Source: Draconibacterium mangrovi
Lineage (GTDB): Bacteria > Bacteroidota > Bacteroidia > Bacteroidales > Prolixibacteraceae
Length of the DNA stretch: 64,000 bases
Assembly: GCF_010586825.1 (NCBI RefSeq)
Contig: NZ_JAAAGB010000002.1
Span: 434,001-498,000 of the forward strand
Direction of reading: 5' to 3'
The notes beneath the pieces are model-generated. The model was not told where the DNA came from, did not search any database, and saw nothing but the letters and a program-made list of their open reading frames with translations. Of this stretch, positions 8,226 through 15,560 are shown in pieces. The stretch's first letter is position 1. Each line of letters opens with the position of its first letter. A program made the position numbers and the translations under genes.

Positions 8226-9707
8226 ATGGCAGAATTGAAAGACCAGATTAATGAGATAATGTTGAAGGCTTCAGAAGCGTTCAACGTATATAAGAAAGTT
8301 TCTGCTGAAAAGCGCGCTGCTTTTTTGCGGAAGATCGGTGAGGAGATCATGAATATAGGCGACGAATTGGTGGAAACTGTTATGGCTGAATCCAATTTGC
8401 CGGAAGCTCGTGTGCGCGGAGAACGTGGTCGTACCGTTGGGCAGCTGAATAAATTTGCCGATCTGATCGATGAAGGTTCGTGGTGCGAAGCTACAATTGA
8501 TGTTGGTGATCCTGAACGCGAGCCACTGCCAAAACCTGATATCAGAAAAAAACTGGTACCGCTTGGTCCGGTTGTGGTTTTTGGCGCAGGTAATTTCCCG
8601 TTGGCATTTTCTGTTGCCGGTGGTGATACTGCTTCAGCTTTGGCCGGAGGAAATCCGGTAGTTGTAAAAGGTCATCCGGCTCATCCAAAAACAGGAGCAT
8701 TAGTGGCAGCTGCAATTAACAAAGCTGCAGAAAAATGCGAATTGCCTGCCGGTACTTTCGGCTTTATCGATGATGCAAGTTACGAATCGGGTCAGTGGCT
8801 GGTGAAACATCCGGTTACAAAAGCTGTCGGATTCACCGGCTCATATCAAGGAGGAATGGCCCTGGTTAAACTGACTGCTGATCGTGAAGAACCGATTCCT
8901 GTTTTTGCAGAAATGGGAAGTATAAATCCGGTGGTAGTGATGGAGGAAGCGCTGGTTAAGGACCATGCAAGAATCGCTTCAAAATTGGTTGCTTCGGTAA
9001 ATCTTGGAGCAGGTCAGTTTTGTACCAATCCGGGATTGCTGATCACAACAAAAACAGAGGGATACGAAGCGTTTGTAGAAGAGCTGGCAAAAGAGGTTGC
9101 GGCAACAAAAGGTGCTCAAATGTTCAGCACGTCGGTACTTCGAAATTACGAACTGAACAAAGACAAAATGTTCTCGCACACGGAAGTAAAGTTGCTTGGA
9201 ACAGGAATAGGCGAAGAAGAAACAGGAAATGTTCCTCCTGCTCTTGCTACAGTTGCTGGTGCTGATTTTATAAAGAATCCGCATTTGCACGAAGAGGTTT
9301 TTGGCCCTTTTAGTTTGCTTGTAGTTTGCGAAAGCAAGGCCGAACTTTTGGATGTGGTAAACGGCTTAAAAGGTCAGTTAACGGCTACTGTTCATGCAAC
9401 AGAAAGTGAGTTGCCCAACAACCAGGAAATTTTAGATGCTTTGCTCGAAAAATGTGGCCGACTGTTGTTAAATGGTGTGCCAACGGGTGTTGAAGTATGT
9501 GCTGCAATGCAGCATGGCGGACCTTTCCCTGCAGCAAGTGATTCGCGTTTTACATCGGTTGGAGTGAGCGCTATAAAACGTTTTGTGCGTCCGGTGGCTT
9601 ACCAGGATTTCCCTGACAGTTTATTACCGGCCGAGTTGCAAAACAGTAACCCAATGAATATTTGGAGAGTAGTGAACGACACGTGGACTAACGCCGCGGT
9701 TAAATAA
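8226..9707 (+). CDS. Aldehyde dehydrogenase, probable 2,5-dioxopentanoate (2-oxoglutarate semialdehyde) dehydrogenase
   Basis: A 493-residue NAD(P)-dependent aldehyde dehydrogenase. The catalytic cysteine is C266 (GAGQFCTNPG), the general base E229 (VFAEMGSINP) and the oxyanion asparagine N123 (GAGNFPLAF). The GQFCTNPG form of the active site, and the overall sequence style, match the 2-oxoglutarate semialdehyde dehydrogenases that finish hydroxyproline or pentose/aldarate oxidation. The product would be 2-oxoglutarate, entering the TCA cycle. It starts 3 bp after the deaminase gene, and the next gene follows 28 bp later, so they are clearly cotranscribed. Confidence 0.9.
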   Translation: MAELKDQINEIMLKASEAFNVYKKVSAEKRAAFLRKIGEEIMNIGDELVETVMAESNLPEARVRGERGRTVGQLNKFADLIDEGSWCEATIDVGDPEREPLPKPDIRKKLVPLGPVVVFGAGNFPLAFSVAGGDTASALAGGNPVVVKGHPAHPKTGALVAAAINKAAEKCELPAGTFGFIDDASYESGQWLVKHPVTKAVGFTGSYQGGMALVKLTADREEPIPVFAEMGSINPVVVMEEALVKDHARIASKLVASVNLGAGQFCTNPGLLITTKTEGYEAFVEELAKEVAATKGAQMFSTSVLRNYELNKDKMFSHTEVKLLGTGIGEEETGNVPPALATVAGADFIKNPHLHEEVFGPFSLLVVCESKAELLDVVNGLKGQLTATVHATESELPNNQEILDALLEKCGRLLLNGVPTGVEVCAAMQHGGPFPAASDSRFTSVGVSAIKRFVRPVAYQDFPDSLLPAELQNSNPMNIWRVVNDTWTNAAVK

Positions 9708-9735
9708 TATTGATATGGTTATTTAATAGCTGATA

Positions 9736-10752
9736 ATGACAAGAAGATCATTTTTTTGTATCGATGGACATACCTGCGGCAATCCGGTGCGGGTAGTGGC
9801 CGGTGGAGTTCCCCGCTTAAGGGGGAAAAGTATTTTTGAGAAACGCGAGCATTTCCTTGAGGAATACGACTGGATTCGCACAGGTTTAATGTTCGAACCC
9901 CGTGGCCACGAGCAAATGTCGGGGAGTTTTATTTTTCCTCCGGAAAATCCGCACAACGATGCCGGAATTCTTTTCATCGAAACAAGTGGTTGTTTGCCCA
10001 TGTGCGGGCACGGAACCATTGGCACAGTTACCATTGCCGTTGAAGAAGGTTTAATTGTGCCCCATACACCGGGAACCGTTCGTTTGGAGACGCCGGCAGG
10101 ATTGGTTCTGGCACATTACAAACAGAATGAAAAAGGCAAAGTTACATCGGTGAAGATCATCAATGTTCCTTCGTTTTTATATGCACGAAACCTGACGGTT
10201 GAAAGTCCGCATTTGGGCGAATTGACTGTTGATGTGGCGTACGGTGGTAATTTTTATGCCATTGTTGATGAGCAGCCGAATTTTTCCGGATTACACAATT
10301 TTACTACAGACGAGTTGATCACTTTCAGTGGGGCGGTTAGGAAAGACCTGAATGAAAAATATAGTTTTGTACATCCGCAAAACGAAAAAATATGTGGATT
10401 GAGCCATGTACTTTGGACCGGAAATACCAAAAGCGAAGAAGCCGATGCGCGTAATGCTGTTTTTTACGGCGAAAAAGCGATTGATCGTTGCCCGTGTGGT
10501 ACCGGAACTTCGGCCCGAATGGCCCAGTGGTTTTCCAACGGAAAACTTCAATTGGGTTCTACATTTTTGCACGAGAGTGTTATTGGCAGCCAGTTTATTG
10601 GTACCGTTGAGCAGCAACAAAAAGTGGGCGATTTCGATGCCATTGTTCCGGGAATTGAAGGCTGGGCAAAAGTTACCGGTTACAATCACATTATTATCGA
10701 CGACGAGGACGATCCTTATGCCCACGGATTTAGGGTGGTAGGAAAACTTTAG
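9736..10752 (+). CDS. 4-hydroxyproline 2-epimerase (proline racemase family)
   Basis: A 338-residue proline-racemase-family enzyme. Both catalytic cysteines are present: C90 in MCGHGTIGT and C254 in CPCGTGTSAR. Two catalytic cysteines, rather than a Thr in the second place, separate epimerases and racemases from 3-hydroxyproline dehydratases. It would turn trans-4-hydroxy-L-proline into cis-4-hydroxy-D-proline, the substrate of the FAD enzyme encoded 6 bp downstream. Proline racemase is the main alternative, but the operon context strongly favours hydroxyproline. Confidence 0.9.
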   Translation: MTRRSFFCIDGHTCGNPVRVVAGGVPRLRGKSIFEKREHFLEEYDWIRTGLMFEPRGHEQMSGSFIFPPENPHNDAGILFIETSGCLPMCGHGTIGTVTIAVEEGLIVPHTPGTVRLETPAGLVLAHYKQNEKGKVTSVKIINVPSFLYARNLTVESPHLGELTVDVAYGGNFYAIVDEQPNFSGLHNFTTDELITFSGAVRKDLNEKYSFVHPQNEKICGLSHVLWTGNTKSEEADARNAVFYGEKAIDRCPCGTGTSARMAQWFSNGKLQLGSTFLHESVIGSQFIGTVEQQQKVGDFDAIVPGIEGWAKVTGYNHIIIDDEDDPYAHGFRVVGKL

Positions 10753-10758
10753 CAGAAG

Positions 10759-12003
10759 ATGAGCAAGAAAATTATTGTTATTGGTGCGGGAGTTATCGGA
10801 TTGCATTGTGCTTATTATCTGAATCAGGCCGGCTTCGGGGTGGAAGTTATTGAAGCAGCCAGCGAAAGCAGTGAAGAAGGTTGTTCGTACGGAAACTGCG
10901 GATTGTTGGTGCCCAGTCATTTTGTGCCGCTGGCATCGCCCGAAATGTTACGCTCCGGCCTGAAAATGATGCTCGACAGAACAAGTCCCGTTTATCTTCC
11001 GCCGGGTAAAAATATTTCCTCACTCCCGTGGTTTTTGAAGTTTATAAAAGCTGCCAATAAAAAAGCTGTTGCCCGCGCTATACCTACATTGTACAAACTG
11101 AATGACGAAAGCAGAAAGTTGTATGAGGAGTTGAATACAGTGAATAACAATGAAAGCGGTTTCACGAACAAAGGGCTATTAATGGCAGCAACCACCGAAA
11201 AAGGATTGGAAGAGGAACTTGCTTTGGCTGGAATTGCCAAAGATCTGGGGATCAAAACGCAGCTCCTCGACCAACAGCAGTTGAAAACAATAGAGCCTGA
11301 TGTTGATTTGCGGGTAGCCGGAGCAGTGTTATATAAAAGCGATGGGAATGTATCGCCGGAAGGATATTTGCGCTGGCTGAAAAGTTACTTAAAACAGAGC
11401 GGTGTGGCATTTCGGTACGATACTTTTGTAAGTGGTTTTCAGCTTGAAAAAGGTAAAATTATAGCTGTAGAGACCAGTTCTGGGAAGCTGAAAGCCGATG
11501 AATTTGTGCTGGCAGCAGGATCTTATTCCCCAAAAATTGCGGCATCTGCAGGCGTGAAAGTTCCTGTGATTGCAGGAAAAGGTTACAGTTTCGACTTGGC
11601 AAAGGACAAGCTGAAATTACAAACTCCACTTATCTTAACAGAAGCCAAAGTGGCGCTTACACCATTTAATAATACAGTGCGCTTGGGCAGCGGAATGGAA
11701 TTTAACGGAACTATCGGAGATATTTCATATAACCGGGTTCAGGCAATTATCAACCGTACACAAAAAGCTTTGCCCAATATGGAAAAGCTGGATGCCAAGA
11801 AGCTGGATATATGGGAAGGGTTACGACCGGTTACACCAACCGGAATTCCTGTTATTGGTCGAACCAACAAGTACAACAATCTGCTTGTGGCAACCGGTCA
11901 TGCCATGATGGGAGTTAGTCTTGGCCCGATAACAGGAAAAATTATCAGCCAGTTGGTGGCGGGTGAAAAACCCGGTTTCGACATGGAACTGATGAAATTA
12001 TAA
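10759..12003 (+). CDS. FAD-dependent D-amino acid dehydrogenase, probable cis-4-hydroxy-D-proline dehydrogenase
   Basis: A 414-residue DAO/DadA-family flavoprotein. The FAD-binding Rossmann motif is at the extreme N-terminus (VIGAGVIGLHCAYYL), and the C-terminal FAD block is GLRPVTPTGIPVIGRT followed by ATGHAMMGVSLGP. It probably oxidises cis-4-hydroxy-D-proline to 1-pyrroline-4-hydroxy-2-carboxylate, which the first enzyme of the operon then deaminates. It is the last of the four genes and starts 6 bp after the epimerase. No terminator is evident before the B12 riboswitch region. Confidence 0.87.
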   Translation: MSKKIIVIGAGVIGLHCAYYLNQAGFGVEVIEAASESSEEGCSYGNCGLLVPSHFVPLASPEMLRSGLKMMLDRTSPVYLPPGKNISSLPWFLKFIKAANKKAVARAIPTLYKLNDESRKLYEELNTVNNNESGFTNKGLLMAATTEKGLEEELALAGIAKDLGIKTQLLDQQQLKTIEPDVDLRVAGAVLYKSDGNVSPEGYLRWLKSYLKQSGVAFRYDTFVSGFQLEKGKIIAVETSSGKLKADEFVLAAGSYSPKIAASAGVKVPVIAGKGYSFDLAKDKLKLQTPLILTEAKVALTPFNNTVRLGSGMEFNGTIGDISYNRVQAIINRTQKALPNMEKLDAKKLDIWEGLRPVTPTGIPVIGRTNKYNNLLVATGHAMMGVSLGPITGKIISQLVAGEKPGFDMELMKL

Positions 12004-12079
12004 TCCTCGCATTGAGAGTTGTTAATCCCCTGTACACCGCAATTCTTCTCCTATAAAAACACAAAAGAAATCAGAAAAC

Positions 12080-12110
12080 TTTCCGACAGAAAAGATTCTG
12101 CTTATATTTG
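12080..12110 (+). promoter_or_regulatory. Promoter of the btuFCD transcript
   Basis: TATATTTG at 12103-12110 matches TAnnTTTG exactly. TTTC at 12080-12083 sits 19 bp upstream as a near match to the -33 TTTG. Transcription should begin near 12117, just before the riboswitch. Confidence 0.6.
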
Positions 12111-12119
12111 TCCGCGAGT

Positions 12120-12290
12120 TTGGTTCGATGGTTTATAGCACTATAAACACGATGAAAAGGGAATCCGGTGGAAATCCGGAACTGTACCCGCAGCTGTAAA
12201 TCCTGAAACTGATCATTACTCACGCCACTGTCGGTTCAGCCAATGACGGGAAGGCAATGATCAATGGGGATAAGTCAGAAGACCTGCCAA
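12120..12290 (+). ncRNA. Cobalamin riboswitch upstream of btuFCD
   Basis: The adenosylcobalamin aptamer core is plain: gatgaaaagggaatccggtg, then actgtacccgcagctgtaa, and the 3' B12-box segment gtcagaagacctgcc. The long arm pairs tgatcatt near 12210 with aatgatca near 12255. Downstream, the related blocks acttcggga and agtttcggga (12306-12328) may form the expression platform that controls the btuF ribosome site 85 bp later. Such riboswitches lower expression when B12 is plentiful. Confidence 0.95.
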
Positions 12291-12376
12291 CAATTTAGAT
12301 GAACGAACTTCGGGAACAAAGTTTCGGGAATCAATCTATTGATTTCTGCACCTGATTTCCTGTTAATTTTAAACGG

Positions 12377-13183
12377 ATGAAGATTAAAATACTCGTAGTA
12401 TTGCTGCTTGCCGGTTTTTCGGTGTTTGCACAGGATGTTAATCGCGTAATTTCGCTGGCACCGTCGATTACCGAAAATATTTATCTGGTTGGTGGAAAAG
12501 ATAAATTGGTTGGTTGTACGAGTTATTGCATGCTGGCCTTAAATGATGGTGTTGAAGAAATTGGCTCAACAGTTGATGTAAATGTGGAGAAAATTTTTGC
12601 GTTGAAACCCGACCTGGTGCTGACCATGAAATTAACCAAACCACAAGATATTGCTACCCTCGTAAAACTTGGATTACGTGTTGAGGTGCTGGAAACGCCG
12701 GTTTCCTTTGATGAAATTTGTGAACAAACACAGCAAATAGCCGACTTGATTGGTTGCGAAGATCAATCGACAGAGGTGGTTACAAAAGCCCGAAAAACAG
12801 TTGCAGAAATTCAGGCAAAATCAAAGCAACTGCCTACATCAAAAATATTTTTTCAAATAGGTGCCAATCCGGTGTTTTCGGTGTTGGATAATACCTTTAT
12901 GAATGATTTTATTCGCTTATGTAATGCAACGAATATTGCCTCCGGATTAACCCATGGAACCTTAACGCGTGAAAGTGTTTTGCTAAAAAATCCGGATGTG
13001 ATAATTATTGCCGAAATGGGAGGTTTTGGTAAGGAGGAACAAAAAGTGTGGAGCAGTTATGAAGGAATGGAAGCCGTGAAAAACAACAAGGTTTTTCTGA
13101 TCTCTTCCGAAACATCGTGTAGCCCAACGCCGGCAAATTTTGCAAGTGCACTGAAAGATGTTTACCGTTTTATAAGCGAGTAA
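12377..13183 (+). CDS. btuF: Cobalamin ABC transporter, periplasmic binding protein
   Basis: A 268-residue exported protein with signal peptide MKIKILVVLLLAGFSVFA and a class III solute-binding fold: VNRVISLAPSITENIYLVGG at the start, the IFALKPDLVL block near residue 75, then LLKNPDVIIIAEMGG near the end. It hands vitamin B12 to the BtuCD permease in the inner membrane. The B12 identity comes from the cobalamin riboswitch in its leader and the whole gene neighbourhood; on sequence alone a haem or siderophore binder would be possible. The permease follows after 19 bp. Confidence 0.88.
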   Translation: MKIKILVVLLLAGFSVFAQDVNRVISLAPSITENIYLVGGKDKLVGCTSYCMLALNDGVEEIGSTVDVNVEKIFALKPDLVLTMKLTKPQDIATLVKLGLRVEVLETPVSFDEICEQTQQIADLIGCEDQSTEVVTKARKTVAEIQAKSKQLPTSKIFFQIGANPVFSVLDNTFMNDFIRLCNATNIASGLTHGTLTRESVLLKNPDVIIIAEMGGFGKEEQKVWSSYEGMEAVKNNKVFLISSETSCSPTPANFASALKDVYRFISE

Positions 13184-13202
13184 ATCCAATATTTAGAGAC
13201 CA

Positions 13203-14213
13203 ATGAACAGCAAATATTTAAAATGGATACTTTTTTTAGCCGCACTATTAGTGTTGTTGTTGGTGTCTGTTTTGTTTTCATTATCGGCCGGAGAAATAAA
13301 AGTGTCGCTCTCGCAACTGCCACAAATATTATCGGATAAAGCCAGCATCGAATATACTGTTTTATCAAAAATTCGTGTTCCCCGAATATTGATGGCCATC
13401 GGAGTTGGAGGTGCTTTAAGCCTTTCGGGAGTCGTGCTTCAGGGCATTTACCGCAATCCACTGGTTGAGCCCTATACGCTCGGAATTTCCGGCGGTGCTG
13501 CATTAGGGGTGGCCATCGCCATTGTTTTCGGATTGAATACATTGAGCTTCTTTTCGCTTCCGGCATTTGGTTTTCTGGGAGCGCTTGTCACGCTCATTGT
13601 CGTGTATCTGTTAAGTATAAAACGTGGAGGTTTAAGCATAAACAGTATGTTGCTGATTGGTGTGATGGTAAGTTTTGTATCCTCGTCGGCCATGATGTTT
13701 CTGATGTCGATTTCCACCACCGAAAACCTTCATAATATTGTTTTCTGGGTGATGGGCTCGTTGGATGAATCAAACAATTCGTTGATCGCCATTGCCTTCT
13801 ATTCATCGCTGGCGGGGCTGGTTATTTCGTACTTTTTTGCACAAACGCTAAATGCGCTTCGTCTGGGAGAAGTAAAAGCACGACACCTGGGAATTAACAC
13901 CGGAGTAGCCATTAAATTGCTCTTTTTTGTGGCTTCGCTACTTACCGGAATTGCCGTGTCGGTGGCCGGAGTTATCGGCTTTGTAGGTTTGGTTATTCCG
14001 CACTTAATCCGGTTGATTATTGGTAACGATTACCGTGTACTTTTGGCCGGATCGTTTTTGGGAGGTGCTATCTTCCTGATTCTATCCGATACCATTGCCC
14101 GAACTATTATTTCGCCAAACGAATTACCAATTGGTGTAATAACCGGTTTTGTTGGTGGTTTGGTTTTTATAATTGTACTGAGTCGCTCAAAATCACATTT
14201 TAAACTGAACTAG
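13203..14213 (+). CDS. btuC: Cobalamin ABC transporter permease (FecCD family)
   Basis: A 336-residue polytopic permease of the FecCD/BtuC family with about nine or ten hydrophobic segments. Family blocks seen: VPRILMAIGVGGALSLSGVV, then YRNPLVEPYTLGISGGAALG near residue 88, GVIGFVGLVIPHLIRL near 258, and ELPIGVITGFVGG near the end. It forms the B12 channel with the ATPase whose gene starts 1 bp after its stop codon. It is regulated with btuF by the upstream riboswitch. Confidence 0.92.
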   Translation: MNSKYLKWILFLAALLVLLLVSVLFSLSAGEIKVSLSQLPQILSDKASIEYTVLSKIRVPRILMAIGVGGALSLSGVVLQGIYRNPLVEPYTLGISGGAALGVAIAIVFGLNTLSFFSLPAFGFLGALVTLIVVYLLSIKRGGLSINSMLLIGVMVSFVSSSAMMFLMSISTTENLHNIVFWVMGSLDESNNSLIAIAFYSSLAGLVISYFFAQTLNALRLGEVKARHLGINTGVAIKLLFFVASLLTGIAVSVAGVIGFVGLVIPHLIRLIIGNDYRVLLAGSFLGGAIFLILSDTIARTIISPNELPIGVITGFVGGLVFIIVLSRSKSHFKLN

Positions 14214-14214
14214 C

Positions 14215-15015
14215 ATGGAACAGTTCTTTCAGATCACTAATTTTTCCTGCGGTTATCCCGGTAAGTTTTTACTGAAGGATGTGAGTTTTAATGTGGCAAA
14301 AGGCGATTTTGTGGGGATTATCGGCCCAAACGGTTCTGGAAAAACAACCTTGTTTCGTGGAATTTCAGGAGAGCTTCCTCCGTTAAAAGGAAGAATGGAG
14401 TTGAAGGGATTGGATACCCGAAAAATGAATCTGAAGCAGCGTGCTCAAAATATTGCCATTGTTACGCAGAATATTGAGATTGGCAGCATGACAGTGGAGG
14501 AATATGTTTTGATGGGGCGGATTCCATATCACAAACAATTCCAGTTTTTCGAGACGAAAGAGGATTTTGCCATTGCCGAGAAATACATGAAACTAACAGG
14601 CGTTGAAAAGCTAAAGGGCAAATACATGAATGCCTTGAGCGGTGGTGAGCAGCAACTGGCCGGAATCGCTCGTGCTTTAACACAGGAGCCCGATCTGCTT
14701 TTGCTCGACGAACCAACTTCGCATTTGGATATTACGCACCAGGTACAAACCCTGAATTTGATTCGTCGTTTAAGTCGCGAACTGGGATTAACCGTTCTGA
14801 TGATTATTCACGACCTGAACCTGGCCGGAGAATATTGCGATTCGCTGATTATGATGCAGGAAGGCCATATTCGTAAAAAAGGCCTACCGTCAGAAGTGCT
14901 TAATTATGCAGATATTGAAGCGGTTTACGAAACCGTTGTAGTGGTGCGCACCAATCCTATTTCAAATAAACCTGTGGTATTTCTGGTATCGGAGGAAGTG
15001 ATCGAAAAAAGTTAA
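14215..15015 (+). CDS. btuD: Cobalamin ABC transporter ATPase
   Basis: A 266-residue ABC ATPase. Walker A is GPNGSGKTT, the signature is LSGGEQQLAG, Walker B is LLLLDEPTSHLD and the H-loop is MIIHDLNLAGEY. It powers the BtuC permease. The C-terminal 30 residues after the H-loop region are typical of FecE/BtuD proteins. It is the third and last gene of the btuFCD operon. Confidence 0.92.
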   Translation: MEQFFQITNFSCGYPGKFLLKDVSFNVAKGDFVGIIGPNGSGKTTLFRGISGELPPLKGRMELKGLDTRKMNLKQRAQNIAIVTQNIEIGSMTVEEYVLMGRIPYHKQFQFFETKEDFAIAEKYMKLTGVEKLKGKYMNALSGGEQQLAGIARALTQEPDLLLLDEPTSHLDITHQVQTLNLIRRLSRELGLTVLMIIHDLNLAGEYCDSLIMMQEGHIRKKGLPSEVLNYADIEAVYETVVVVRTNPISNKPVVFLVSEEVIEKS

Positions 15016-15027
15016 ATCGAAGACTGA

Positions 15028-15058
15028 GTGATGCCCTCACTTCCAGTGAGAGTATCAC
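15028..15058 (+). terminator. Hairpin after btuD, possible terminator
   Basis: An imperfect 13-bp stem (gtgat and ctcac halves at 15028-15040 with 15046-15058, loop ttcca) lies 13 bp after the btuD stop codon. It lacks a proper T run, so termination is uncertain. Confidence 0.35.
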
Positions 15059-15124
15059 TATCTGTAGGTCAATTTCCCCATTGAAAGAATTCATTATTAG
15101 ATTTTCAGCAGGTGTATGCCAATT

Positions 15125-15192
15125 CATTCTTAATTCACCATTAAGTTTTGTTGTAGTAGCTTAAGGCTTTTTATATTAGTGAATTAAGAATG
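15125..15192. repeat. Perfect 14-bp inverted repeat with 40-bp loop
   Basis: 15125-15138 and 15179-15192 are exact reverse complements (arm cattcttaattcac). The 40-bp centre has no evident gene. It lies between the btuD end and the promoter of the second riboswitch. It may be a protein-binding site or the relic of a small mobile repeat; nothing in the sequence decides between these. Confidence 0.6.
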
Positions 15193-15241
15193 TTGTTAAT
15201 AATAGGAGTCAATTTCCTGTGTATCTTTTTCAATAAAATCA

Positions 15242-15269
15242 TTGTTGTTAAAAAATGTGACTATCTTTG
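15242..15269 (+). promoter_or_regulatory. Promoter of the btuB transcript
   Basis: TATCTTTG at 15262-15269 matches TAnnTTTG. A TTG at 15242 lies 17 bp upstream as a partial -33 element. It sits directly before the second cobalamin riboswitch. Confidence 0.55.
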
Positions 15270-15280
15270 TCGGTGAATTT

Positions 15281-15463
15281 AGGTTCTTAAAATTTCTGTT
15301 TCAGAAATAAGATGAAAAGGGAATCCGGTGAAAAACCGGAGCTGTACCCGCAGCTGTAAGTCCTATCCGTCGTTTGACGGATCGTGTTATTGAATCATAA
15401 GCCACTTTCCGAGGGAATCGGGAGGGAAGGCATCAATAACCGGGATGAGCCAGAAGACCTGCC
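15281..15463 (+). ncRNA. Cobalamin riboswitch upstream of btuB
   Basis: A second B12 aptamer: gatgaaaagggaatccggtg, gctgtacccgcagctgtaag and the terminal ccagaagacctgcc. An extra perfect 7-bp hairpin atccgtc/gacggat is inserted at 15365-15382, and the arm gttattga/tcaataac closes the variable domain. Downstream, aagctt cggga taaa aagctt (15486-15508) can fold as an expression hairpin. The aptamer core repeats the first riboswitch nearly word for word, while the peripheral arms differ. Confidence 0.95.
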
Positions 15464-15560
15464 ATAAATTCAATAGTAAATAATTAAGCTTCGGGATAAA
15501 AGCTTGAGAAATATATCCGTATTTTTCATTGATTTATCCAAAGCTCCTTAAATTTTGATA

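Noticed and set aside
10291-10920. 209-codon open frame antisense to the epimerase gene
   Set aside because: A mirror frame of a well-supported enzyme gene; its residues show no domain.
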